From contig NC_008011.1 of NCBI RefSeq assembly GCF_000055945.1, positions 1,235,501 to 1,299,500 on the forward strand: a DNA stretch of 64,000 nt, written 5' to 3'. This DNA comes from Lawsonia intracellularis PHE/MN1-00 (GTDB lineage: Bacteria > Desulfobacterota > Desulfovibrionia > Desulfovibrionales > Desulfovibrionaceae). The position numbers were made by a program, and so were the translations under genes. The notes beneath the pieces were generated by a model that worked only from the letters and a program-made list of their open reading frames with translations, was not told the origin of the DNA and searched no databases. Every line of letters begins with the position of its first letter. The stretch's first letter is position 1. Of the stretch, positions 28,662-36,980 are shown one piece after another.

Positions 28662-29325
28662 GTAGATCTCCGGACTTCAGCTCAAGGCAGCGTCCCATAG
28701 AATGGGCAATATCATTATTATGTGTGACTACAATAAGAGTTATATTAAAAGTTTTATTAAGTGAGATTAGAAGATTGGCAATGTGTTCACCTGTTTTTTG
28801 ATCAAGGTTGCCTGTTGGTTCATCTGCAAGAAGAACTTGGGGTTCTAATAAAATAGCTCTAGCTATGGCTACACGTTGACGTTCACCTCCTGACAACATT
28901 GTTATTCTGTGATGGTATTTATTTTCAAGTCCTACACTACCAAGTGCTTCTCGTGCAAGCAGAAGAGCTTTCTTTTTTGGTATACCAGCAATAAGAGCTT
29001 TCATTGCAACATTTTCTTCAGCAGAGAATTCTGGAAGTAAGTTGTGAAATTGGAAAATAAATCCCAGTAGTTTATTACGAAAGCATGCTTTTTCATTTGG
29101 GCCCATATGACTTAAATTTTTATTATTAAATAACACAGTGCCAGAAGATGGTATATCTAATGCTCCAAGGATATGCAATAGGGTTGATTTCCCAGAACCA
29201 GATGCACCAATAATAGCTAATGATTCTCCGTGAGCTATAGAAAGATTTATTTTATGTAAGACACAAATAGGTTCAGAAGGACTGTCATACTGTTTTACTA
29301 TATTTTCTAATAGATATTGTGACAT
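28618..29325 (-). CDS. lolD: Lipoprotein-releasing ABC transporter, ATP-binding subunit LolD
   Basis: Powers release of outer-membrane lipoproteins from the inner membrane to LolA. It shows Walker A GASGSGKST (40-48), Q-loop FQFHNLLPEF, signature LSGGERQRVAIARA and Walker B VLLADEPTG, followed by the ...TLIVVTHNNDIA H-loop. It is 235 residues and full length. It starts 2 bases after lolC and overlaps the bamA start by 44 bases, so the genes are tightly linked in one operon. Confidence 0.94.
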   Translation of the reverse strand: MSQYLLENIVKQYDSPSEPICVLHKINLSIAHGESLAIIGASGSGKSTLLHILGALDIPSSGTVLFNNKNLSHMGPNEKACFRNKLLGFIFQFHNLLPEFSAEENVAMKALIAGIPKKKALLLAREALGSVGLENKYHHRITMLSGGERQRVAIARAILLEPQVLLADEPTGNLDQKTGEHIANLLISLNKTFNITLIVVTHNNDIAHSMGRCLELKSGDLHDKTPEYISSTVTV

Positions 29326-29327
29326 TT

Positions 29328-30611
29328 TTACTCGTACCTTAATCCTTCAATAGGCTGTAGTCGAGCCGCTTGATGGGCAGGGTAGAGAGTAGCAAAAAAA
29401 CATAGTAGCATGGCAGAAGTACCAATAATGAATATATCTAGCCAATTAAGTAATACTGGCAAGTGATCTATTGTATATACCCCAGGGGGAAGTTTAATGA
29501 ATTGATATTTCTGCAATAAAAGTGCAAGAGTAATTCCAAGTAGATAACCTAGCAAAGTTCCTACAATACCAATAATAGTTCCTTGTAAAATGAAAATACG
29601 ACGGATCATTTGGCTTGTAGCCCCCATGGAGGTTAGAATAGCAATATCTCTTGTTTTTTCCATTACAAGCATAATTAATGTTGTAACAATAGAAAAAGAA
29701 CCAATGAGAACAACCATAGCTAATATAATAAACATTCCAATTTTTTCAAGCTTAAGTGCTGCAAATAAATTTGCATTCATATCCATCCAGCTTCGTACAG
29801 AAAAATTATGACCTAACTCTTGTTGCAGTTGGTTTGTGATATAATTTGCTTGATACACATCATGAATACTGACTTCTATTCCAGAAATATAATTGTGAGG
29901 TAGTCCAAGAAGTTCTCTTGCTGCATTAAGAGAAGTAAATGCAAGAGAAGTGTCATATTCAAACATACCTGTATGAAAGATTCCTGTTACAATAAGTGGT
30001 CGTATCCGTGGCTGAAATCCTGAAGATGTTTTTTGTCCTGTTGGTGAGAGTAAGTTTACACGACTACCTATTGTTACATTGAGTCTTTGGGCAAGCTCAT
30101 TACCAATAATAATACCGTCTGGAGTCCCTAAAACTTTAGGGATAAGATCTTCAAGATTTCCTTTTGTTAGATGAGAAAGCATAGAAATGACATTTTGTGC
30201 TGATGAGGGATCTATCCCCCTTAAAATAAGACCTTTTACTCCATGAGGAGAGGATATCATACATTCTGCATAAATAAAGGGAGTAGCACCTATTATCGCA
30301 GAAGTTTGTTGAAGTTTATTTAGGATAATAAGAGCATTTTGGGACAGCATAGAAGTAGTTGACAGCTGAGTAAAACTTGTAGGTTCTTCTATAGGTGAAT
30401 CAAAGTTTCCTGTAATAATAATATGTGCATTAGCTCCAAGAATTTTGTCACGGATATCTATAGTAAACCCATTATAAACCCCTAATACAACTACAAGAGA
30501 GGCAACACCAATAGCAACTCCTAAAATTGACATTAATGAAATAAGATAAATGAAAGCTTGTTTTCGTCTTGCAAAGAGATAATGTAGAGCAATAAAAAGT
30601 TCAAACTTCAT
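29328..30611 (-). CDS. lolC: Lipoprotein-releasing ABC transporter permease LolC/LolE
   Basis: Inner-membrane permease working with LolD. A single N-terminal membrane helix (about 18-45) precedes a periplasmic domain (about 50-270). Three further membrane segments follow (near 292-315, 335-360 and 385-410) and the FtsX-like end TLYPAHQAARLQPIEGLRYE. It is 427 residues. Only one such gene is in the operon, suggesting a homodimeric LolCE-type permease, as in many non-enteric proteobacteria (family knowledge). It shares one base with the lysS stop. Confidence 0.93.
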   Translation of the reverse strand: MKFELFIALHYLFARRKQAFIYLISLMSILGVAIGVASLVVVLGVYNGFTIDIRDKILGANAHIIITGNFDSPIEEPTSFTQLSTTSMLSQNALIILNKLQQTSAIIGATPFIYAECMISSPHGVKGLILRGIDPSSAQNVISMLSHLTKGNLEDLIPKVLGTPDGIIIGNELAQRLNVTIGSRVNLLSPTGQKTSSGFQPRIRPLIVTGIFHTGMFEYDTSLAFTSLNAARELLGLPHNYISGIEVSIHDVYQANYITNQLQQELGHNFSVRSWMDMNANLFAALKLEKIGMFIILAMVVLIGSFSIVTTLIMLVMEKTRDIAILTSMGATSQMIRRIFILQGTIIGIVGTLLGYLLGITLALLLQKYQFIKLPPGVYTIDHLPVLLNWLDIFIIGTSAMLLCFFATLYPAHQAARLQPIEGLRYE

Positions 30612-32191
30612 TAGCGTTCTGTTCGTAATAGAGGGAAAAGGATAACCTCTCGTATGGAAGGAGAGTCTGTAAGAAGCATAACGAGTCGATCAATTCCAAT
30701 ACCTTCCCCTGCTGCTGGTGGCATTCCATATTCTAATGCACGAAGATAATCTTCATCCATGGGACATGCTTCTTCGTCTCCACGTGCTTTCTCAAGAACT
30801 TGTTCTTCAAAACGCAGACGTTGATCAATAGGATCATTAAGTTCTGAAAATGCATTAGCAATTTCTTTTCCTGCAATAAAAAGCTCAAAACGATCTGTTA
30901 CTTCTGGGTTATCTTTATTTTTTTTGGAGAGTGGAGAGATATCAGTAGGATAGTGATAGATAAATGTGGGTTGAATCAGTTTGTTTTCTACGTCAAGGTC
31001 AAAGAGTTTAGCTTGAAGTTTTCCTATTTTGTCAGTTGTCAGAACTTTTTCTCCATGTTCTTTAATATATTCACTAACTTTTTCAAAGTTATTATAAAAC
31101 TCTGGAGAATGCCCACCAATTTTTTCAAGAGACTCATGAAATGTATATTTTTGCCATGTCCCAGGTGTAAAATCGATTGTATTTCCTTGGTAAGATATAG
31201 TCATAGTACCACAGATTTTTTTTGTAAGGTATGCAAACATTTCTTCTGTAAGTTCCATAAGATCTAGATATGTTGCATAGGCCCAGTAAAATTCACACAT
31301 GGTAAATTCTGGATTATGTTGGATAGAGATTCCTTCATTACGGAAGCTACGATTTAATTCAAATAGTTTTTCAAAACCACCAACAAGAAGCCGCTTTAAA
31401 TAGAGTTCAGGAGCAATGCGCATATAAAGGGTCATATCCATTGCATTATTATGTGTAGTAAATGGACGCGCCATTGCACCACCTGGAATAGGTTGAAGAA
31501 TAGGTGTTTCTACTTCTATAAAGCCATTTTCTTCTAAGAATGCTCTAATTTCATGAATAATTTTACTACGCTTTCTAAAGATATCTCTTGTTTTAGGATT
31601 AACAATAAGATCTATATATCGCTGGCGATACCTAAGTTCTATGTTAGTAAGGCCATTATGTTTTTCTGGTAAAGAACGGAAGGACTTAGCTAATAATGTG
31701 ATAGTGGAGCAGTTGAGAGTTAATTCTCCCATTTTTGTACGGAAAAGTTTTCCATTAACACCAACAATGTCACCAATATCAAACTTTTTGAATGTACTAA
31801 ATGCTTCTTCTCCCATATTTTCACGAGATGCATAACATTGAATGCGACCGCTTCTATCCATGATATGAAAGAATATTACTTTACCAAATGACCGGAGAGA
31901 GATAATACGTCCAGCACAAGCAAAAATTTCGTCTAGTGATTCAAGTTCAGATGCACTATAGGCTTCATATTCAGCACGAAGCATACCAGCATAATGCTCT
32001 TTAACGAACTCATCTGGGTAGAGAGGAATTCCTGAGTCTAAAAGCTCACAGGATTTTACTACACAGTTTTTGATAACTTCATTAAGCTCATTTTTTTCTG
32101 CAAGGCTCTCAAGCAGAGGTTTAAAATAAGATACATGAGGTGACTTGGTAGCTAATTTAATTGGGGGATGAGATTTTTTTTTCTGTATCAA
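30611..32191 (-). CDS. lysS: Lysyl-tRNA synthetase, class II
   Basis: Charges tRNA-Lys. The N-terminal OB-fold anticodon domain (about 85-185, GRIISLRSFGKVIFFHI) is followed by the class II core: motif 1 near RKRSKIIHEIRAFLEENGF, motif 2 FRNEGISIQHNPEFTMCEF, and motif 3 GIGIDRLVMLLTDSPSIREVILFP. The 526 residues include about 25 extra at the N terminus. The only start there is TTG 32191 and no ATG occurs before residue 70, so the true start is uncertain. It is the first gene of the lysS-lolC-lolD-bamA block, an order shared with Desulfovibrio. Confidence 0.95.
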   Translation of the reverse strand: MIQKKKSHPPIKLATKSPHVSYFKPLLESLAEKNELNEVIKNCVVKSCELLDSGIPLYPDEFVKEHYAGMLRAEYEAYSASELESLDEIFACAGRIISLRSFGKVIFFHIMDRSGRIQCYASRENMGEEAFSTFKKFDIGDIVGVNGKLFRTKMGELTLNCSTITLLAKSFRSLPEKHNGLTNIELRYRQRYIDLIVNPKTRDIFRKRSKIIHEIRAFLEENGFIEVETPILQPIPGGAMARPFTTHNNAMDMTLYMRIAPELYLKRLLVGGFEKLFELNRSFRNEGISIQHNPEFTMCEFYWAYATYLDLMELTEEMFAYLTKKICGTMTISYQGNTIDFTPGTWQKYTFHESLEKIGGHSPEFYNNFEKVSEYIKEHGEKVLTTDKIGKLQAKLFDLDVENKLIQPTFIYHYPTDISPLSKKNKDNPEVTDRFELFIAGKEIANAFSELNDPIDQRLRFEEQVLEKARGDEEACPMDEDYLRALEYGMPPAAGEGIGIDRLVMLLTDSPSIREVILFPLLRTER

Positions 32192-32350
32192 TGAATGCTT
32201 CTCCAGTAATACAATTAAGGCGTATTCTATATTTAATTAGCGGTAGTCCAAAAGAGCTTGATAGTCAAGAAGATAAAATGAGTCTTGAAAAATAAAAAGC
32301 TTGACTGTATGGTTTTGTTTAGATAAACACCAACTTAAGTTAAGTAGCGT

Positions 32351-32426
32351 TCCCCGGTAGCTCAATAGGCAGAGCGGGTGACTGTTAATCACTAGGTTGG
32401 CGGTTCAAGTCCGTCCCGGGGAGCCA
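32351..32426 (+). tRNA. tRNA-Asn(GTT)
   Basis: A 76-base cloverleaf. The acceptor stem is TCCCCGG/CCGGGGA, with discriminator G and an encoded CCA (32424-32426). The anticodon loop CTGTTAA in stem GGTGA/TCACT gives anticodon GTT, reading AAC and AAU. The T-loop GGTTCAAGTCC and D-loop AGCTCAATAGGCAGAGC are normal. It stands alone between lysS (divergent) and pstS. Confidence 0.97.
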
Positions 32427-32875
32427 AAATTAGGTATTATGAAGGGTGTCAAAGTGTAATAATCCTTTTTGGTACCTTTTCCTCTCAATGTCCAGCCATG
32501 TTTGGTTGCATCCCAAAGTTTGTAGGTATATCTCTAGACATGGCCATGCTATGATCCATTATAATATTCACATGGACAACTGTTTGTGGTTACAGAATTT
32601 TTGTCCACATAGGTATTGCAAAATTCAAAGAGATGTAGGGAGTTGACGATGCCCATCACCGATATCTACATTCACAGTTTGAATCCTAATACTAGCCCTG
32701 TAAATATTTTGATAGTAGTGAATCTAAGACTATCGGCCTGTTTGCATGCTTTGTGGGTGAATTTGAAGTAATGTTTGTAGGTGTGGAACCGGTTTTTCAT
32801 TTTTTTCATTTTTTTTGAAATATAATAATATATCTGAAAAATATCAGTAGATAATTTAATGCTAGGAAAGTGGTT
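32427..32875. other. 449-base gap holding an unexplained, more G+C-rich patch
   Basis: From about 32450 to 32790 the base composition is close to coding DNA, unlike other gaps here, but all frames are broken. The longest pieces are 66 codons (32446-32646) and 40 codons (32649-32771) on the plus strand, without ribosome binding sites. On the minus strand a frame reading VNIIMDHSMAMSRDIP is interrupted by several stops. It is probably a decayed gene or a structured RNA, unidentified. After 32800 it becomes T-rich and holds the pstS leader. Confidence 0.4.
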
Positions 32876-33700
32876 ATGAAAAATTTTTTTGTTTTATTGT
32901 ATATTATGGCGTTGTCTGTAGTACACGTTTCGGCATCATCCTTAGAATTATTCAAAGATCAAAGCGGAGTTTTAGATATAGCTGGTGGTACAGCACACCT
33001 CCCTGTAATGAAGCAAGCTGCTAAAAATATAATGATGGTGAATCCTGCCATCAAAATTACTGTTACAGGTGGAGGATCTGGTGTAGGCGTAAAGAAGTTA
33101 GCAGAAGGACTTATTAGCATAGGTAATACAGGTCGCCCTTTGAAAGAGTTTGAAGTTGAACAATATGGACTTGTAAGTTTTCCTTTTGCAATTGATGGAG
33201 TTACTATTATTGTAAATCCTTCAAATCCGATAACACAATTAACTAAACTGCAACTTAAGAAAATTTTTTCTGGAAAGATAAGAAACTGGAAAGAAGTTGG
33301 AGGGAATAATGCTCCTATTTCCCTTTATATAAGAGAGGACGGAAGTGGAACACGAGAGGTTTTTGAAGATAAAGTAATGCATAAAACTCATCCTTATAAA
33401 AAAGCTAATGTATTTAATTCAACAGGATCTATAAAGACAGCTATCAGCCAAGATAAGAATGCTATTGGTTATATTGGGATTGGATATTTGGACAGTTCTG
33501 TAAAAGGATTAGTTGTTGATAATATGATCCCTACACAAGAAAATACATTTAATGGTTCTTATACTATAAGTCGTTTACTTTACATGAATACAAAGGGAGA
33601 GCCTAAAGGTATTACAAAGTTATTTATAGATTATATTTATTCCCCTGATGGGAGAGATATCATTACCAAAGCAGGATACATTCCTATTGAAAGAGAATAG
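32876..33700 (+). CDS. pstS: Phosphate ABC transporter, periplasmic phosphate-binding protein
   Basis: Captures phosphate in the periplasm for PstCAB. A signal peptide of about 18-20 residues (MKNFFVLLYIMALSVVHVSA) precedes the mature protein, which has the PstS-family blocks TVTGGGSGVGVKKLAEG, IVNPSNPITQLTKLQLKKIFSG and EDGSGTREVF. It is 274 residues, the shorter class of PstS. AGGA at 32864-32867 lies 8 bases before ATG 32876, preferred over in-frame GTG 32870. It is the first gene of pstSCAB. Confidence 0.92.
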   Translation: MKNFFVLLYIMALSVVHVSASSLELFKDQSGVLDIAGGTAHLPVMKQAAKNIMMVNPAIKITVTGGGSGVGVKKLAEGLISIGNTGRPLKEFEVEQYGLVSFPFAIDGVTIIVNPSNPITQLTKLQLKKIFSGKIRNWKEVGGNNAPISLYIREDGSGTREVFEDKVMHKTHPYKKANVFNSTGSIKTAISQDKNAIGYIGIGYLDSSVKGLVVDNMIPTQENTFNGSYTISRLLYMNTKGEPKGITKLFIDYIYSPDGRDIITKAGYIPIERE

Positions 33701-33740
33701 CGTGTGAGTAGTTATTTTATAGCCAAAACTAGTTACCTGT

Positions 33741-34583
33741 GTGTTTTTATCTATGAGTTGGCTCAAAGTTAGTATATATTTTGCTGTAAGTATAGTTTTA
33801 ACAGGTATTTTAGTACTTATAACAATGCTTATTGCTCTTGCTTTACCTATAATAAGTAATACTAACTTGGAAAAGATTATTTCATTAACTTGGCAGCCTA
33901 ATGAAGGCTATTTTGGGATCCTTCCTATGTTGGGAGGTTCTTTTTTTTTAGCTATTTTTGCCCTGTCTCTAGCATGGCCATTAGCTCTGGGCTTGAATAT
34001 TTGGATGTTGAAGGTAGATAAAAGGTTTTTAGCTAGAGTGGTTGCTTATTTTATAAAGCTTATGATAGCTATTCCTACAGTTGTTTATGGTTTTGTAGCT
34101 GTTTTTTTACTAGTTCCTTTAGTTCGTGAAGGAGCTGGAGGTACAGGTTTTTGTTTATTTTCTGCAGGTGTTATTCTTGCATTATTAATCCTTCCAACTA
34201 TAACCTTAGTCTTTGAATCAGGATTAGCTACTTCTTTAGAAAAGCTACGTCTTGAAGGCATTGCATTAGGTTTTTCAAGATTAGAGCTTTTTTATTTTTT
34301 TGTATTACCAAAATCAAAAAAAATTTTTGTTGTAGCAGCAATAATTGGCTTTGGACGAGCAATAGGAGATACACTAATATCTCTTATGTTATCAGGAAAT
34401 TCACCACAATTACCTCAGAATATTTTTGAGAGTATACGAACGCTTACAGCACATATTGCACTCACAAGTGCTAATGAAATGTCTGGTATGGCATATGATT
34501 CACTTTTTTTATCAGGGATTCTTTTACTTATCATTAATGCTACAGTAAGTATATTAGTACGCCATATAATAAAACTATCATGA
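33741..34583 (+). CDS. pstC: Phosphate ABC transporter permease PstC
   Basis: Inner-membrane channel subunit. About six hydrophobic segments, with the binding-protein-dependent permease loop (EAA-like) around LEKLRLEGIALGFSRLELFYFFVLP and GFGRAIGDTLISLML just after it. It is 280 residues. Start GTG 33741 (MFLSMSW) or ATG 33753; no ribosome binding site decides. Its last bases overlap the pstA start (ATGA), so they are coupled. Confidence 0.9.
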   Translation: MFLSMSWLKVSIYFAVSIVLTGILVLITMLIALALPIISNTNLEKIISLTWQPNEGYFGILPMLGGSFFLAIFALSLAWPLALGLNIWMLKVDKRFLARVVAYFIKLMIAIPTVVYGFVAVFLLVPLVREGAGGTGFCLFSAGVILALLILPTITLVFESGLATSLEKLRLEGIALGFSRLELFYFFVLPKSKKIFVVAAIIGFGRAIGDTLISLMLSGNSPQLPQNIFESIRTLTAHIALTSANEMSGMAYDSLFLSGILLLIINATVSILVRHIIKLS

Positions 34584-35470
34584 ACCAAGTATTTTTATTT
34601 TTATTTTCTTTACTAGCATCCTTTTCAGTAGTCATTATTATGGTAGTCATTTGTTTTTTTATAGCTTTTCTTATTTGGAATGGGTTACCTACATTAAATA
34701 TAGCAATATTTTTTGGGAATGTTCCACCTTTAAGGGCTTTATTAGGTCTAGAGCCTGTATGGGACGGGATATGGCCAGCAGTTCTAGGAACATTAGAGCT
34801 AATTGGGATTACACTATCTTTAGCTATCATTCCTGGTATAGGATGTGGAATTTTTTTATCAGAGTATGCGTCAGCATCTCAATCTTATTATATAAGATGG
34901 CTAGTTGATATCCTTTCAGGTATTCCATCAATTGTGATGGGATTATTTGGTTTTTTACTTATTATATTTTTACGTCATACAATATGGCCAGAAGCTAATA
35001 CTTGTTTATTATTAGCAGGAGGCTGTTTAGCTTTACTTGTCCTACCTACAATTATTGTTACTTCTCAAGAGGCTTTTTCTGCAGTCTCAAATGAACTGTA
35101 TTTAAGCGCTACAGCATTAGGGTTTACTAAAGAACAATTTATTTGGTTTATAAAATTACCTGCTGCTAGTCGAGGTTTGTGGGGAGGGGTTTTATTAGCT
35201 ATTAGTCGTTCTGCTGAAGATACAGCAGTTATTTTACTTACAGGTGTAGTTGCTAATGCAGGACTTCCTTCAGGACTAGGTTCAAAATTTGAAGCATTAC
35301 CTTTTATTATTTACTATACTGCTACACAATACCAAACACAACAGGAGCTTAGTCAAGGGTTTGGAGCTATTATTGTGCTTCTTTTTTTAATAGTTAGTTT
35401 ATTTTGTATTGCTAGGCTTATTGGTTCTAAAATTTATAGATTTAGTTATAGAGAGGGGAAATGTCTATAG
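34580..35470 (+). CDS. pstA: Phosphate ABC transporter permease PstA
   Basis: Second channel subunit, paired with PstC. Six hydrophobic segments. The segment ILSGIPSIVMGLFGF and the EAA-type loop NELYLSATALGFTKEQFIWFIKLPAASRG, followed by ISRSAEDTAVILLTG, match PstA. It is 296 residues. It overlaps pstC by 4 bases and pstB by 10 bases. Confidence 0.91.
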   Translation: MNQVFLFLFSLLASFSVVIIMVVICFFIAFLIWNGLPTLNIAIFFGNVPPLRALLGLEPVWDGIWPAVLGTLELIGITLSLAIIPGIGCGIFLSEYASASQSYYIRWLVDILSGIPSIVMGLFGFLLIIFLRHTIWPEANTCLLLAGGCLALLVLPTIIVTSQEAFSAVSNELYLSATALGFTKEQFIWFIKLPAASRGLWGGVLLAISRSAEDTAVILLTGVVANAGLPSGLGSKFEALPFIIYYTATQYQTQQELSQGFGAIIVLLFLIVSLFCIARLIGSKIYRFSYREGKCL

Positions 35471-36234
35471 CTGTACATGTAGTTGATCTAACAGTTTCTT
35501 TTCATCAACAAGAAGTTCTCAGTCATATAACTATGGATATTCCAAGTCATGGAATTTTTGTTATAACTGGTCGTTCTGGATCAGGTAAGACAACTTTATT
35601 ACGTAGTATAAATCGGCTAAATGAAGAATTTGATGGTTGTGTTACTAAGGGGTACATTGAAGCAGATTTAGGTTATGGGTTAAAATCTGTTTTTCCATCT
35701 ATTCAGAAGAACTTTACATTATCAAAGTTACGTCAGAAAATTGGGATGGTATTTCAAACTCCAAATGTTTTCCCCACTAGTGTATATCGAAATATTTCTA
35801 TTCCTCTTGAACAATTAACACACTATGCTAAAAAAGATATTCCTACATATGTTTATTCTGCACTAGATAGGGTTGGTTTATTACAAGAAGTTGAAAATCG
35901 TTTAGATATTCCTGCACACTATCTTTCTGGTGGTCAGCAACAAAGACTTTGTTTTGCAAGGATGTTAGCTTTAGAGCCTGCTATACTTCTACTAGATGAA
36001 CCTACATCATCTTTAGATATTCATGCAACACAGAAAATTGAGTCTTTACTATTAGAGTTAGCTAGTGAATACCCTATTATTATGGTTTCACATAATATCA
36101 CACAAATTTGTAGATTAGCTCACGAAATTGTTATTCTTGAGTATGGAACAATTATTAATAAATTAACAGAAAAAGCCTACTATAAAGAAATATTAACTAG
36201 TATTATTGAACATAATATTAATATCATTAATTAA
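35461..36234 (+). CDS. pstB: Phosphate ABC transporter ATP-binding protein PstB
   Basis: ATPase of the phosphate importer. Walker A GRSGSGKTT (about 37-45), LNEEFDGCVTKGYIEA, Q-loop MVFQTPNVFPTSVYRNI, signature LSGGQQQRLCFARMLA, Walker B ILLLDEPTSSLD and H-loop MVSHN are all present. It is 257 residues. The operon ends here with a hairpin. No phoU or phoBR gene follows, so phosphate signalling through PhoU is either elsewhere or lost. Confidence 0.93.
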   Translation: MSIAVHVVDLTVSFHQQEVLSHITMDIPSHGIFVITGRSGSGKTTLLRSINRLNEEFDGCVTKGYIEADLGYGLKSVFPSIQKNFTLSKLRQKIGMVFQTPNVFPTSVYRNISIPLEQLTHYAKKDIPTYVYSALDRVGLLQEVENRLDIPAHYLSGGQQQRLCFARMLALEPAILLLDEPTSSLDIHATQKIESLLLELASEYPIIMVSHNITQICRLAHEIVILEYGTIINKLTEKAYYKEILTSIIEHNINIIN

Positions 36235-36311
36235 CTTATGATGAAGTTATAGTTCTTTATAGTATGCTTTACTTACGGTTAGTACTAACTATAAGTAACG
36301 CTAAAAATTAA

Positions 36312-36336
36312 GGTGGCTTATAAGCCATTTATTTTT
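36312..36336. terminator. Bidirectional terminator between pstB and the chaperone gene
   Basis: GGTGGCT-TATA-AGCCATT hairpin followed by TATTTTTATTA on the plus strand. On the minus strand an AATTTTTAG run follows. It lies 78 bases past the pstB stop and 1-2 bases past the convergent chaperone stop. Confidence 0.55.
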
Positions 36337-36337
36337 A

Positions 36338-36793
36338 TTATACACGTAGTCCATCTTTATAATTTACATCTTCAGCGTTGTCTCTATTGCCTGAACCAAG
36401 AACAATATCTTGGCATTCTTCACGCCAAAACTTTAGACGATCAAGAAAACGTTCTAAAGTGGTTTGAAAGTCAGAGAAAGAGTTTTTTTCAACAGCTAGA
36501 GCAATATGCATAACAATGGACTCTTGGTTTATGTCATAGCCTAGGGTAGAACCAAGTGTTTCTCCTCCAAAAAGATTGCCTGTTAGAAGTCGTGTAAAGA
36601 GTTTTTCACGTCTTCCTGGAGGAGGTACAGGTGAAACTTGAGCATAAATGTATAACATACTTCCATCTGGTAAAGCTTCAAAGTCTACAGGCATGTCGTC
36701 AAATTCTACACGACAGACATTATTTTCATCAAGAGCAAGATCAGGAAGATTGATAATGGGCCCTAGTTCTTTAATAAGGCTTTGAGCATCCAT
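36338..36793 (-). CDS. CesT-family type III secretion chaperone
   Basis: A small acidic 151-residue protein with the CesT/SicP chaperone fold pattern. An N-terminal helix (SLIKELGPIINLPDLALDEN) precedes strands CRVEFDDMPVDFEAL and MLYIYAQVSPVP. Then LFTRLLTGNLFGGETLGSTLGYD (helix then strand), SIVMHIALAV, and a C-terminal helix (FQTTLERFLDRLKFWREE) follow. Such chaperones bind the N-terminal ~100 residues of an effector and guide it to the secretion ATPase (family knowledge). AAGGAG lies 6 bases before ATG 36793. It is 187 bases downstream of the first paralogous gene, on the same strand, the usual chaperone-substrate layout. Confidence 0.8.
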   Translation of the reverse strand: MDAQSLIKELGPIINLPDLALDENNVCRVEFDDMPVDFEALPDGSMLYIYAQVSPVPPPGRREKLFTRLLTGNLFGGETLGSTLGYDINQESIVMHIALAVEKNSFSDFQTTLERFLDRLKFWREECQDIVLGSGNRDNAEDVNYKDGLRV

Positions 36794-36980
36794 AAAAAGC
36801 TCCTTGGAATAGATGTATATGTTATAGTGTAGGTAGTAAAAATTAACTATGAGAAGAAAACTTTATTATAAATGTATCTTATTATTCTCTATTGATGTTA
36901 TATCGATTAGTGATATTGTCAAGTGTCTATTTATAGTATTTTATATGGTAGGGTATGTATTTTAGAGTAGAATATTAAAT

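Noticed and set aside
32450-32620. Possible aconitase relic on the minus strand (VNIIMDHSMAM ... ERKRYQ, compare VDLVIDHSV ... ERY)
   Set aside because: The likeness covers only a few residues, includes stops, and the flanking frames do not continue the aconitase sequence.
32446-32646. 66-codon plus-strand frame after tRNA-Asn
   Set aside because: No ribosome binding site, no recognisable pattern; treated as part of an unexplained patch.
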